A stretch of DNA of 64,000 nucleotides from Pseudomonadota bacterium (lineage in GTDB: Bacteria > Pseudomonadota > Gammaproteobacteria > Steroidobacterales > Steroidobacteraceae): assembly GCA_019352035.1 (NCBI GenBank), contig JABBNZ010000006.1, forward strand, positions 8,052-72,051. Reading direction: 5' to 3'. The stretch's first letter is position 1. Each line of letters opens with the position of its first letter. Positions 18,238 to 27,401 of this stretch are shown here, piece after piece. Below the pieces are notes generated by a model that ran no database searches, had not been told where the DNA came from, and worked only from the letters and a program-made list of their open reading frames with translations. Made by a program: the position numbers and the translations under genes.

Positions 18238-19856
18238 TAGAAGAGGGACCAGCCGCGCGCATGGCCGGTGTCGATGCTGACCTCCGCGCTCATCCCGGCG
18301 CGCAGCGGCGGCAGGCTGCGATCGCTCGTGTCGATGGCGATGCGCACGGGAATGCGCTGCACCACCTTCACCCAGTTGCCGCTCGTGTTCTGGGCCGGCA
18401 GGAGCGAGAACTGCTGCGCCGCCGCCGGGCTGATGCTCGCGACGGTGCCGTGCCAGGTCTCCCCGGGATAGGTGTCGACCGTCACGGTGACGGCCTGTCC
18501 GGGCCGCACGTAGGTGAGCGCGGTCTCCTTCGGGTTGGCGCGCACCCACACGTGGTCGGTGTCGATGAGGTAGAACGCGGTGATGGAAGCCCCGAGATAA
18601 CTGCCCGGCTGGATGGAGGGCACGCTGGTCACAATGCCGTCGAACGCCGCCCGCACGACGGTGTGGGCCAGCTCGCGCGCGGCCTCGTTGCGTGCGGCCA
18701 GTGCGCTCTGGTATTGCGGATACTGCTCGACCGGACCGGTCGGATGACCGTTGAGGTTGGCGCCGATGCCCGCGAGCTGCTCGTTGAGCGAGGCCACCGT
18801 CTGTTGGGCGCTTTCGAGGTCCCGGTGCGCGGTGTCGTAGCCGGTGCGCGAGACGATGTTCACCCGCGCGAGATTGGTGGCGCGGTGAAATTGCACCTGG
18901 CTGTAGCCCAGGTTGTACTTCGCCTGCGCGATCTGGGTCTGCATCTGCCGGTAGCTCGCCTGCATCGCGAGCAGGTTGTCGCGCACGGCGACCAGCTGCG
19001 CGGTGGCGCGATCCAGGGCGTAACGGTACTGCCGGTGCCGCAGCGTGTAGAGAATCTGGCCGCGCGTGACGGGTTGATTCTCCCGGACGTATACGCGCCC
19101 GACGATCCCGGAAACGTCCGTGGAAACGCCGACTGTGTTGGCTTCGACGTACGCGTTGTCGGTGGCGACGGTTCCTCCCCCGAGGGCGTAGATGACGAAC
19201 CCGATGATCAGGATCAGCGGCAACAGCACGAAGAGCACGACACGCAAGCGGTGCCGGGAGGACGGCAGGGGCGCGCGCGACGGTGGCGGCGTGGCGGACG
19301 GGGCATGCACCACAGGCCCACGGCCGGGATCCGAGGTCATCGTGGCAGCCGCGGGCTGCGCCAGCTCGGCGCCGGAATGAGCGGCCGCCGGGCTCTGCGC
19401 CAGCAAGGCGGCGAAGTGCTCATCGTCGATGACGTTCCGACATACCAACAGGCTGCAGCGGATGTGGTCGCTCAGGTAGGCTCCCGTCGCCCCCGACCAC
19501 CAGCGCCCGAGCGCACTCAGGCGGCGATGGCCGACCACGACCAGATCGGCGTTCACCTGCTCGGCGTAGGCGGCGATCTCTCGTGCCGGCTCGCCGATGA
19601 CGAGCTTGCCCGTGGCCTGGAAGCCAAGTGCCGTGAGCCGTGCCATGCCGTCCTGCAGCACGCGCTCGTATTCCACCCGCTGCTGGGCGATGCCGCCGCC
19701 GCCGACTCCCTCGCCCAGCTTCGCGCCCGCCGTCTCGGGGATGACCGAGAGCACGAACACCTGCGCGCCGTGCCGCCTCGCCAACAGCGCCCCTTCGCGC
19801 AACGCGGTACGTCCCTCTATGGAGCCGTCGTAGGCCAGGAGAATTCGCTGGTACAC
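18237..19856 (-). CDS. Universal stress protein / EmrA membrane-fusion protein fusion
   Basis: One uninterrupted 539-residue frame with two parts. Residues 1-140 are a universal-stress (UspA) domain: MYQRILLAYDGSIEGRTALR, IGEPAREIAAYAEQVNADLV, VVGHRRLSALGRWWSGATGA. After an Ala/Pro-rich linker (about 145-200) comes a single transmembrane helix (205-225, VVLFVLLPLILIIGFVIYAL) and an EmrA/HlyD adaptor: TDNAYVEANTVGVSTDVSGI, coiled-coil hairpin, VRAAFDGIVTSVPSIQPGSY. The GTG at 19856 has an AAAGG ribosome site. An internal ATG (codon 173, 19340) could start a normal EmrA but has no ribosome site. No stop separates the parts. emrB follows. Confidence 0.85.
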   Translation of the reverse strand: MYQRILLAYDGSIEGRTALREGALLARRHGAQVFVLSVIPETAGAKLGEGVGGGGIAQQRVEYERVLQDGMARLTALGFQATGKLVIGEPAREIAAYAEQVNADLVVVGHRRLSALGRWWSGATGAYLSDHIRCSLLVCRNVIDDEHFAALLAQSPAAAHSGAELAQPAAATMTSDPGRGPVVHAPSATPPPSRAPLPSSRHRLRVVLFVLLPLILIIGFVIYALGGGTVATDNAYVEANTVGVSTDVSGIVGRVYVRENQPVTRGQILYTLRHRQYRYALDRATAQLVAVRDNLLAMQASYRQMQTQIAQAKYNLGYSQVQFHRATNLARVNIVSRTGYDTAHRDLESAQQTVASLNEQLAGIGANLNGHPTGPVEQYPQYQSALAARNEAARELAHTVVRAAFDGIVTSVPSIQPGSYLGASITAFYLIDTDHVWVRANPKETALTYVRPGQAVTVTVDTYPGETWHGTVASISPAAAQQFSLLPAQNTSGNWVKVVQRIPVRIAIDTSDRSLPPLRAGMSAEVSIDTGHARGWSLF

Positions 19857-20011
19857 GGAGATGCCTTTCTGGAGGCCGCAGTCGAGGGCGACCGAGGCCC
19901 GCAAGCTTTGCCGGGGGGCCGCGCCCGCAATGGACGGGCCCGGCAGGGCCGTATGATAGCGGGATCGCCCCCGGGATCCGCACAAGCTCGGGGAAGAGCC
20001 GGCGCCAGCCG

Positions 20012-21364
20012 CTACTTGCCGATGCAGAAGCTGCCGAAGATCCGGCCCAGGAGGTCCTCGCTGGTGAAGTCCCCGGTGATCTCGTTGAGCGCCTGACTGG
20101 CCCCGCGCAGCTCCTCGGCGACCAGCTCGCCGGCGCGGCTCTCGCGCAGCCGCCGCTGCGCCTCCGCTATCTGCCGCCGCGCACGATCGAGCGCATCGAT
20201 ATGCCGCTGCCGGGCGGAAATGGTTCCGGCATCGACCGTCTGATATCCCATGCACGACTTCAGGTGGGCGCGCAGCGTGTCCAGCCCCTGCCCGGTGAGG
20301 GCTGACAGAGCCACCCGCGGCGGACCCGCCAGGGTGTCGGCGACCGGAAGTCCCCGGGTCAGGTCGCACTTGTTGAGCACCAACGTCACGGGGACCTCGG
20401 GCGGCAATCGGTCTTTTTCCTCGCCGTACGCCGCCGCGCCGGGATCCTCGGCGGCATCGACGACGAAGAGCACGCGATCCGCGCGCCGCATCTCCTCATG
20501 CGCCCGCCGGATGCCTTCCGCTTCTACGACATCCGCATCCTGCCGCAATCCGGCAGTGTCGAGCACGTGCAGAGGCATCCCGTCGATGTCGATCCGCTCA
20601 CGGACGATGTCCCGCGTCGTCCCTGGGATGGGCGTCACGATGGCCGCGTCGTATCCGGCGAGGCGGTTGAGCAGGCTCGACTTGCCCGCGTTGGGCCTGC
20701 CCGCGATCACGACCGTCATGCCCTCGCGCAGCAACCGGCCCTGCCGCGCGCTCTGCTCGACGGCGGTGAAGTGCGTGTGCACCGCCTGGAAGCGCTCCTC
20801 GAGCTCCCGGTCGGCGAGGAAATCGATCTCTTCCTCCGGAAAATCGATGGCCGCCTCGACGTAAGTGCGCAGGTCGATCACCGCCTCGGTGAGCCCACGC
20901 ACCATCGCGGAGAACTCTCCCTGGAGCGAGCGCATGGCCGCACGTGCCGCCTCGCGCGAGCCGGCATCGATGAGATCGGCAATCGCCTCGGCCTGCGTGA
21001 GATCCAGCTTGTTGTTGAGGAAGGCGCGCTGCGTGAACTCGCCCGGCAGGGCTCTTCTGCCACCCAGCTCCACCACCCGGGCCACCAGCGCCTCGAGCAC
21101 CAGCGGTCCGCCGTGGCCATGCAGCTCCAGGATGTGCTCGCCGGTATAGGAGTGCGGCCCGGGAAAGAAGAGGGCGAGACCGGCGTCGATCGGCTCCTGC
21201 GCGGCATCGAGAAAGCGGGCGAATCCGGCCCGGCGCGGCAACGGCAGCTCCCCGAGCAGCACAGCGGCGATCTCGGGTGCCCGTGGGCCCGATACCCGTA
21301 CGATCCCGATCCCGCCCCTTCCGGGCGGGGTGGCCGCCGCCACGATGGTATCCGTGCGGCTCAT
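20012..21364 (-). CDS. mnmE: tRNA modification GTPase MnmE
   Basis: Also called TrmE. Partner of MnmG in making cmnm5U34 on tRNA. 450 residues: folate-binding N-terminal domain (DTIVAAATPPGRGGIGIVRV), helical domain, inserted G domain with GRPNAGKSS, GTTRD, DTAG and NKCD motifs, and the C-terminal CIGK whose cysteine is required for activity in the family. Lies after yidC in the standard origin order, with a hairpin repeat in the gap. Confidence 0.97.
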   Translation of the reverse strand: MSRTDTIVAAATPPGRGGIGIVRVSGPRAPEIAAVLLGELPLPRRAGFARFLDAAQEPIDAGLALFFPGPHSYTGEHILELHGHGGPLVLEALVARVVELGGRRALPGEFTQRAFLNNKLDLTQAEAIADLIDAGSREAARAAMRSLQGEFSAMVRGLTEAVIDLRTYVEAAIDFPEEEIDFLADRELEERFQAVHTHFTAVEQSARQGRLLREGMTVVIAGRPNAGKSSLLNRLAGYDAAIVTPIPGTTRDIVRERIDIDGMPLHVLDTAGLRQDADVVEAEGIRRAHEEMRRADRVLFVVDAAEDPGAAAYGEEKDRLPPEVPVTLVLNKCDLTRGLPVADTLAGPPRVALSALTGQGLDTLRAHLKSCMGYQTVDAGTISARQRHIDALDRARRQIAEAQRRLRESRAGELVAEELRGASQALNEITGDFTSEDLLGRIFGSFCIGK

Positions 21365-21486
21365 GTTCGTGAGGCTACCGCCGCCTTGGCGCCGGTTGAA
21401 GAGCCGGGCCAGCCGTCCGTCGACGACTCCGTCGCAAGCCTCTCAACCGTTCCACTGATGGAGCAGCCGTGTCACTTGGCTTTCAA

Positions 21487-21520
21487 GCGCTGGATCCGGA
21501 CATCCTGCCCGGCCCAGCGT
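21487..21520. repeat. Dispersed hairpin repeat, copy 3 (short form)
   Basis: AGCGCTGGATCCGGACATCC then TGCCCGGCCCAGCGT, i.e. the hairpin end of the repeat with a changed loop. It is in the yidC-mnmE gap, where it could act as an attenuator or RNA stabiliser. Confidence 0.65.
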
Positions 21521-21614
21521 CCGTGGAGGGAATAAATGTGGCGTTTCGCTCATCGTCCGCCGCCTGCGGCGCCCCGGGCCGTCCTGTGCCTGTGCCCGAG
21601 CGGGCTCGGGAGCG

Positions 21615-23324
21615 TCAGGCCTTCTGGGGCGCCGTACCGACGCCCAGCCGTCGATTGATGTTCCACTGCTGGGCAACCCCGAGAATGGTATTCGTGACGT
21701 AGTACAGCACGAGGCCCGCGGGAAAGAACGCGAACATCGCCGACATGACGATCGGCATGATCATCATGACCTTCGCCTGCGTGGGGTCGGGCGAGGTGGG
21801 ATTGAGCTTGTACTGCACGAACATGGCCACCGCCATGATGGCCGGCAGGATGAAGTAGGGATCGCGCGCCGACAGATCGTGGATCCACAGCACGAACGGC
21901 GCCTGGCGCATCTCGGCGCTGTAGAGGAGCACCCAGTAGAAGGCGAGGAACACCGGGATCTGCACGATCATCGGCAGGCAGCCCGAGACCGGGTTCACCT
22001 TCTCGCGCTTGTAGACTTCCATCATGGCTCGGCCGAGCTTCTCCTTGTCGTCCTTGTAGGTCTCCTGGATGTTCTTGATCCGGGGCCCCAGCGCTTTCAT
22101 CTTCGCCATCGAGCGCCCGCTCGCTTCCGACAGCGGGTAGAGCACGAGCTTGAGCAGGAACGTGACCGCGATGATCGCGACGCCCCAATTGCCGGTGATC
22201 GAGTGAACCTTGCTGAGCAGCCAGAAGAGCGGCCCGGCGAGAATGGTCAATATGCCGTAGCCGACGACGTAAGTAAGGCTTGGCTCGATCTTCGCGAGCT
22301 GGGCGTGCAGCATCGGCCCGACGAAGAGCGTCTGGCGGATCGTTGCCGTGTCGCCGGGCGCGATCGTCTGCTGGGGACCCATGGCCGTCAGGAGGTAGTA
22401 GGACCCCGAGACCTCGGACGTGAAGCGGTAAGGCGCGCCCTTGGGCGGCACGACGGCGCTCACGAAATCATCCTGCGTGGCGGCGATCCAACCGTCGGTC
22501 ACCATCCTGGAGTAGTGCTGATACTCGGTCTTCGAAGGATGGAGCACCACGTATTTCTTGCCGTTCCAGATCGCGGGGCCGTGATACGCGTAGGTGTTGG
22601 GATGGAAGTAGCTTCGGCCGGTACGGGGATCGTCGCGATAGAGCTGCGCGTAGGGCGAAGCCTGCCATGCTCCCGTGCCGTGGTTCTGGATGGAGTACTC
22701 GAGGCTGATGCCGTAGGAGCCCTTGGTGAAAACGTATGTCTTCGTGACCGTGATGCCGCCACTGCTCCAGGTGAGCGGCACGCGCAGCTGCTGCGCGCCG
22801 TCCATCTCGTAGCGCTGCTGCGGCGCCGTGTAGGTCGCGGTGTGATTGGGGTACGGACTGCCGCCGGGGCCCGTGAGACCGCTCTGCAACAGATACACGC
22901 TCTGCGGGCCGGCGTCGTTCTCGAGCTCGACGCGGGGCGGCTTGCCCTTGACCTGCGCGTATTTGAGCAGCCGCACCTGCTCCAACGTGCCGCCCCGGGT
23001 ACTGATGGCGATGTCGTAAACATCGGTGCGAACGTGGATCAGCGGCGCGGCTGCGGATGCCGCAGGCGTCACGGCGGGAATGCCCGCGGCAGCGGGCGCG
23101 GGAGGCGGTGGCGCGGGTGTCGCAGCGGCTGGCTGGCTGGCTGCCGTGGCGGGCGGCTGCGTGTCGGGAATGCTGTTGGCCAGCGAGCCGGGGTGTCCGG
23201 CTGCTGTTTGGCTCGAGGCCGCGGGCGCGGCGTTGGGCGGGAACTCGGTCTGCCAGGCCCGGTAGTTGAGCCACAGGACCGCGGCGAGCGCGAGCCAGAG
23301 GTAGAAGCGCAGATTGTTATTCAT
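21615..23324 (-). CDS. yidC: Membrane protein insertase YidC
   Basis: Inserts and folds inner-membrane proteins alone or with SecYEG. 569 residues: N-terminal helix ([18 protein letters not shown]), an Ala/Pro-rich linker, a large periplasmic beta domain (about 90-350) and the conserved five-helix core with [40 protein letters not shown] and the C-terminal [19 protein letters not shown]. Starts within the end of yidD (8-nt overlap). Length is normal for gammaproteobacteria. Confidence 0.97.
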   Translation of the reverse strand: MNNNLRFYLWLALAAVLWLNYRAWQTEFPPNAAPAASSQTAAGHPGSLANSIPDTQPPATAASQPAAATPAPPPPAPAAAGIPAVTPAASAAAPLIHVRTDVYDIAISTRGGTLEQVRLLKYAQVKGKPPRVELENDAGPQSVYLLQSGLTGPGGSPYPNHTATYTAPQQRYEMDGAQQLRVPLTWSSGGITVTKTYVFTKGSYGISLEYSIQNHGTGAWQASPYAQLYRDDPRTGRSYFHPNTYAYHGPAIWNGKKYVVLHPSKTEYQHYSRMVTDGWIAATQDDFVSAVVPPKGAPYRFTSEVSGSYYLLTAMGPQQTIAPGDTATIRQTLFVGPMLHAQLAKIEPSLTYVVGYGILTILAGPLFWLLSKVHSITGNWGVAIIAVTFLLKLVLYPLSEASGRSMAKMKALGPRIKNIQETYKDDKEKLGRAMMEVYKREKVNPVSGCLPMIVQIPVFLAFYWVLLYSAEMRQAPFVLWIHDLSARDPYFILPAIMAVAMFVQYKLNPTSPDPTQAKVMMIMPIVMSAMFAFFPAGLVLYYVTNTILGVAQQWNINRRLGVGTAPQKA

Positions 23325-23565
23325 GAAGGTGGCCAGAAGAGCGCGGATTGCCGCCGGCAGGCACTGGGTCGAAGCCGCCGGGGTGCCAGGGATGGCAGCG
23401 CCCGATGCGCTTGAGGCCGAGCCAGCCGCCCCGCAGCAGGCCGAACCGGCTGACGGCCTCGAGAGTGTACTGCGAGCACGAGGGGTGGAATCGGCAGCAG
23501 GGGCCGAGGAAAGGGCTGATCGTCCACTGGTAGCAGCGGATCAGCAGGATGGCGAGGAGGCGCAT
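23317..23565 (-). CDS. yidD: Membrane protein insertion efficiency factor YidD
   Basis: Small 82-residue membrane-associated protein encoded between rnpA and yidC. The family motif [20 protein letters not shown] and [17 protein letters not shown] are intact. It helps YidC-dependent insertion. It overlaps rnpA by 25 nt and yidC by 8 nt, so the three are translated as a tight unit. Confidence 0.95.
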   Translation of the reverse strand: MRLLAILLIRCYQWTISPFLGPCCRFHPSCSQYTLEAVSRFGLLRGGWLGLKRIGRCHPWHPGGFDPVPAGGNPRSSGHLHE

Positions 23566-23909
23566 CGCTCAATCACCTTCTTCCACAGGCCAACCAGGCT
23601 GGCGTGCAGTTCCGTGCCTGCCACTGCGCGTGCCTTCGGCCTCGCGCTCACGACGAGATCGACAGACGGAAGCGCTTCCTGGTGCAGTCGGAACGATTCC
23701 CGGACTATGCGGCGGATGCGGTTGCGCTCCACTGCATTGCCCGCCGTGCGGACGGCAACCGCCATGCCGAGGCGCGCGCCCTTCTTGTCGTTGCTGATAG
23801 CCGTCACCCCGAAGAATCCGTTGCCTAAGCGCCAGCCGCGCGCATACGCGGCGTCGAACTCCGACTTGCGCAGCATGCGCTTGTGCGCCGGGAAACCGAG
23901 CCGGTGCAT
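23541..23909 (-). CDS. rnpA: Ribonuclease P protein component
   Basis: Basic 122-residue protein that binds RNase P RNA and helps mature tRNA 5' ends. [15 protein letters not shown], the RNR-type motif [18 protein letters not shown] and VVSARPKA mark the family. Encoded between rpmH and yidD, the normal order. The N-terminus [18 protein letters not shown] is standard. Confidence 0.95.
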   Translation of the reverse strand: MHRLGFPAHKRMLRKSEFDAAYARGWRLGNGFFGVTAISNDKKGARLGMAVAVRTAGNAVERNRIRRIVRESFRLHQEALPSVDLVVSARPKARAVAGTELHASLVGLWKKVIERCASSPSC

Positions 23910-24023
23910 AGTCTATAAGCTGAAGCCGGCCGTGGAGCCGATTCAGCAGACCTCCGCCGGCCCATGCGCGCAGCGTAAGGCCGAAAGTGGCAACCTTGAA
24001 GTCGGAGCCTTCTTCGGAGCCTG

Positions 24024-24158
24024 TTAAGGGATCAGCTTGCGCCGGCCCTTGGCGCGGCGGCGGGCCAGCACTTTACGACCGTTCTGGGTCGCCATGCGCG
24101 CTCGGAACCCGTGCGTACGCTTTCGGCGCAGCTTGCTCGGCTGGTAGGTACGCTTCAT
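24024..24158 (-). CDS. rpmH: 50S ribosomal protein L34
   Basis: A 44-residue, very basic ribosomal protein: [20 protein letters not shown], then [20 protein letters not shown] and KLIP. Full length with an ATG at 24158 and TAA at 24024. It heads the rpmH-rnpA-yidD-yidC operon, facing away from dnaA. Confidence 0.97.
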   Translation of the reverse strand: MKRTYQPSKLRRKRTHGFRARMATQNGRKVLARRRAKGRRKLIP

Positions 24159-24204
24159 ACCGAAGGCTCCCGGGGATCCGTGGGTTCCAAAAAAGGGGCG
24201 GCAA

Positions 24205-24233
24205 GGCTAAGCCGTTGAGTGCCAAGGTGTCAA
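24205..24233 (-). promoter_or_regulatory. Promoter of the rpmH operon
   Basis: On the minus strand a perfect -35 TTGACA (24233-24228), preceded by AT-rich AATAAATA, is followed 17 nt later by TTAGCC as a poor -10 (TAGCCT at 18 nt is an alternative). The leader to rpmH is about 40 nt. The -35 and upstream AT tract are convincing, the -10 is weak. Confidence 0.5.
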
Positions 24234-24320
24234 TATTTATTCGGCGGATCTTTCGCGGCCCCGCGGATTCGGATGCGGCGCCGCGGGCAGCGCAACACCT
24301 TCAGCGCTGACGCTCTAGGG

Positions 24321-24326
24321 TATAGA
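24321..24326 (+). promoter_or_regulatory. -10 box of dnaA
   Basis: TATAGA in AGGGTATAGACTCC lies 45 nt before the dnaA GTG. No good -35 is seen. No 9-mer close to the DnaA-box consensus was found in the 213-nt rpmH-dnaA gap. Confidence 0.4.
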
Positions 24327-24371
24327 CTCCGCAGCCCTTTCCCCGTCGAATTGGTCGCGGAGGCTTGCCGC

Positions 24372-25724
24372 GTGGAAGCATCGCTTTGGGCTCGGTGTAA
24401 ATGTGCTTTGGAGACCGAGCTCCCGGAGCCCCAGTTCAATACCTGGGTGCGGCCTCTTCAAGCGGTGGAAGGTGCCGGCGCGCTCAAGCTCCTCGCACCC
24501 AACCGTTTCGCGGTCGAGTGGATCAACGAGCACCTGCTGCCGCGCATCGGGGAGCTGCTGCGCGCGGAAAGCACTGGCGATGCGCCCATCGTCACGGTCG
24601 AGGTCGGCTCGCGCCCCGCATCGCGCGCCGCCGTGGCACCAGTGGCGCCGCCGGGCGCCTCCCTGCCGCTCCAGCGGCCTCGCCGGGCGGAGGGCCTCGT
24701 GGTGGGCGCGCGCATCAATGCGGACTCCACCTTCGGCACCTTCGTCGAGGGCAAAAGCAACCAGCTCGCCAAGGCCGCATCTTTGCAGGTGGCTGAAAAC
24801 CCGGGCCGTGCCTATAACCCGCTGTTTCTCTACGGCGGTGTTGGGCTCGGCAAGACGCACCTGATGCATGCCATCGCGCACCTCATCAAGGAGCGGGATG
24901 GCGAAGCGCGCATCGCCTACGTTCACTCGGAGCGATTCGTTGGCGACATGGTGCGTGCGCTGCAGCACAACACCATGAACGAGTTCAAGACGGCCTATCG
25001 CTCGCTCGATGCGCTGCTCATCGACGACATCCAGTTCTTCGCCGGCAAGGAGCGCTCGCAGGAGGAGTTCTTCCACACCTTCAACGAGCTGCTCGAGGGC
25101 CAGCACCAGGTCATCCTCAGCTGCGACCGTTACCCGAAGGAGGTCGATGGGCTGGAGGAGCGCCTGAAGTCGCGTTTCGGATGGGGATTGACGGTGGCCA
25201 TCGAGCCGCCGGAGCTCGAGACCTGCGTCGCCATCCTGATGACCAAGGCGCAGCACGCGGGCTCCCATCTGCCGGAGGAGGTGGCATTCTTCATCGCCAA
25301 GCGCATCCGCTCCAATGTACGCGAGCTCGAAGGCGCGCTGCGGCGCGTGATCGCCAACTCACGTTTCACCGGGCATGCCATCACCCTGGACTTCACCCGC
25401 GAGGCGTTGAAGGACCTGCTGTCCCTGCAGGCGAAGCTCGTCACCATCGAGAACATCCAGAAGACGGTGGCGGACTACTACAAGGTCCGCATGGCGGACC
25501 TGCTCTCCAAGCGGCGCAGCCGCTCGGTGGCACGGCCGCGCCAGGTCGCCATGGCGCTCTCCAAGGAGCTCACCAGCCACAGTCTGCCGGAGATCGGTGA
25601 CGCCTTCGGCGGTCGCGACCACACGACGGTGCTGCATGCCTGCAAGCGGATCAAGGAGCTGCGCGGCTCCGAGGTCCGCATCAGCGAGGACTACTCAAAC
25701 CTGTTGAGAACCCTGACGGGTTGA
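24372..25724 (+). CDS. dnaA: Chromosomal replication initiator protein DnaA
   Basis: AAA+ protein that binds DnaA boxes at oriC and opens the duplex. 450 residues: domain I ([20 protein letters not shown]), linker, AAA+ core with Walker A GGVGLGKT at 155-162 and Walker B LLIDDIQF, and the C-terminal DNA-binding domain with the signature RHDHTTV-type sequence here [15 protein letters not shown]. The GTG at 24372 is chosen because GCGGAGG lies 8 nt upstream and the resulting protein starts as in other DnaA proteins; longer upstream starts read as non-protein. Confidence 0.96.
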   Translation: MEASLWARCKCALETELPEPQFNTWVRPLQAVEGAGALKLLAPNRFAVEWINEHLLPRIGELLRAESTGDAPIVTVEVGSRPASRAAVAPVAPPGASLPLQRPRRAEGLVVGARINADSTFGTFVEGKSNQLAKAASLQVAENPGRAYNPLFLYGGVGLGKTHLMHAIAHLIKERDGEARIAYVHSERFVGDMVRALQHNTMNEFKTAYRSLDALLIDDIQFFAGKERSQEEFFHTFNELLEGQHQVILSCDRYPKEVDGLEERLKSRFGWGLTVAIEPPELETCVAILMTKAQHAGSHLPEEVAFFIAKRIRSNVRELEGALRRVIANSRFTGHAITLDFTREALKDLLSLQAKLVTIENIQKTVADYYKVRMADLLSKRRSRSVARPRQVAMALSKELTSHSLPEIGDAFGGRDHTTVLHACKRIKELRGSEVRISEDYSNLLRTLTG

Positions 25725-25939
25725 TGGGGAAAAGCCTGTGGATTTTCTGTGAGCGTCCGAGGGGGTAAAGTTACGCACAGGGCGCGCACAGTTGCCGCGC
25801 AGGTGGTGCCACAAGGCTTGGGGCGGGATGGACGGGCCAAGCTGTTGATCCTGTGGGGCGGAAACGGTTGTTCCCGCTATCCCCAGGCTCTATAGCTACT
25901 ACAATCTGATCTCTAAGATTCTCAAGAAAGAATATAGAT
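25725..25939. other. Candidate oriC region (dnaA-dnaN gap)
   Basis: 215 nt with degenerate DnaA-box-like 9-mers, each 7/9 to TTATCCACA or its complement: TGTGGATTT (25737-25745), TTACGCACA (25771-25779), CTATCCCCA (25877-25885). Next to dnaN is the only clearly AT-rich stretch here (about 25886-25945). The position is usual for an origin, but no perfect box is present, so the call rests on context. Confidence 0.4.
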
Positions 25940-27034
25940 ATGAAGCTGACGGCGACGCGCGAGGATCTTCTCGCTCCCTTGCAAAGCGTGATCGGCGTGG
26001 TCGAGCGGCGGCAGACGATGCCGGTCCTCGCGAACGTATTGCTGTCGGCACGCGACAATCGGCTGGCCATCACGGGGACGGATCTCGAAGTCGAGCTCGT
26101 CGCCGCGAAGAAGGTCGGGGTCGAGCAGCCGGGCGACGTGACGGTCCCGGGACGCAAGCTCCTCGACATCTTCAAGGCACTGCCGGACGGCGTGAACATC
26201 ACGCTGAGCACGGAAGGGGAACGTGTGATCGTGCGGGCGGGCCGCAGCCGTTTCACGCTGTCCACCCTGCCGGCGGCGGAGTTTCCGGTGCTCGAGGAGA
26301 TCAACGCGGCACAGACGCTCTGCGTGGCGCAGGGAGAATTCCGGCGGCTCATCGACAAGACGCACTTCTCGATGGCCCAGCAGGACGTCCGCTATTACCT
26401 CAACGGCCTTTTGCTGGAGACGCAGGAGAGCGTGCTGCGCGCCGTGGCGACGGATGGCCACCGCCTGGCGGTGTCGGAGATGGCGCTGTCCTCCCCGGCG
26501 AAGCCTGGACAAGTGATCCTGCCGCGCAAGGGCGTGCTCGAGCTGCAGCGTATCCTGGGTACCGAGGGGGAGATCGAGCTGGCGATCGGCACCAATCACG
26601 TTCGCGCCCAAGTGGGTGACATTCGATTCAGTTCGAAGCTGATCGATGGCCGTTTCCCGGAGTACGGACGGGTCATCCCGAGCAATCCGAGCAAGCGGGT
26701 CGAGGCGGATCGGGAGCTTCTGCGGCACGCATTGCAGCGCACGGCAATTCTGTCGAACGAGAAGTACCGGGGGGTCCGGTTGGGAGTGAAGACGGACCTG
26801 CTCACAATCCAGGCCCACAATCCTGAGCAGGAGGAGGCTGAGGATCAGGTGGAGGTCGTCTACGCGGGGGACGAGGTGGAGATTGGCTTCAACGTCAATT
26901 ACCTGCTGGATGCATTGAGCGCGATCGAGGGAGATAAGGTCGAGATCGGGCTTACGGATGCCAATAGCAGCTGCTTGATTCACGCGCCGGGGCTGACGCA
27001 GACCCGGTACGTGGTCATGCCGATGAGGTTGTAA
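25940..27034 (+). CDS. dnaN: DNA polymerase III beta sliding clamp
   Basis: Ring-forming processivity clamp. 364 residues in three similar domains, start MKLTATREDLLAPLQSVIGV, with TLPAAEFPVLE and the C-terminal HAPGLTQTRYVVMPMRL that fits the family (YVVMPMRL). Between dnaA and recF in the standard order. Confidence 0.97.
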   Translation: MKLTATREDLLAPLQSVIGVVERRQTMPVLANVLLSARDNRLAITGTDLEVELVAAKKVGVEQPGDVTVPGRKLLDIFKALPDGVNITLSTEGERVIVRAGRSRFTLSTLPAAEFPVLEEINAAQTLCVAQGEFRRLIDKTHFSMAQQDVRYYLNGLLLETQESVLRAVATDGHRLAVSEMALSSPAKPGQVILPRKGVLELQRILGTEGEIELAIGTNHVRAQVGDIRFSSKLIDGRFPEYGRVIPSNPSKRVEADRELLRHALQRTAILSNEKYRGVRLGVKTDLLTIQAHNPEQEEAEDQVEVVYAGDEVEIGFNVNYLLDALSAIEGDKVEIGLTDANSSCLIHAPGLTQTRYVVMPMRL

Positions 27035-27401
27035 CCGCATATCGTCCCGATTCGGTACGATGGGTCAGGGAGCGACTGCACGATGAGCCCTGGCCGCATT
27101 ACCATCAGGCACTCCGCTCCGTACCTTCCGTGGTGGTAAGTCGCCTGGCCCGCGCGGTCCGGCGCGGGCGGCCGCCGCATGCGGCGGCCCCTGCAGGCCA
27201 GCGGATCGCGTTTTTGCCTCCCGCGGTCCTGTTCGGGACAAAAAGTCGTGGTGCAACTGAGCTGCCGGGATCAGTGAGCGGCCGGGGAGGCCGATAGCCG
27301 TATCCATGCATCTCCCAGCGGCAGCTCCCTTTGCAAGTGAGACCCGCGGTCCGAATGTCAAAATACCTGATCGTCAGCATCGACTCGTCCGCAGCGAACT
27401 C
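27035..27401. other. dnaN-recF intergenic region with strong hairpins
   Basis: 367 nt without a supported gene. It contains a perfect 20-nt palindrome GGCCGCCGCATGCGGCGGCC (27170-27189), next to another inverted repeat CCCGCGC...GCGCGGG, and later TTCGGGACAAAAAG. These may end dnaN transcription or fold the recF leader. The recF frame is open from 27306, but the first 32 codons have no family likeness. Confidence 0.45.

Noticed and set aside
19340-19342. Separate EmrA start at internal codon 173 of the USP-EmrA frame
   Set aside because: No ribosome site precedes it and no stop ends the USP part, so the fusion is the simpler reading; not fully excluded.
16355-20096. Two plus-strand frames of about 610 codons each
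   Set aside because: Complements of emrB and USP-EmrA, with shadow-type composition.
21879-23414. 511-codon plus-strand frame
   Set aside because: Complement of yidC and yidD.
24159-24371. rpmH-dnaA gap as oriC
   Set aside because: No 9-mer near the DnaA-box consensus was seen; it is kept as a promoter region only.
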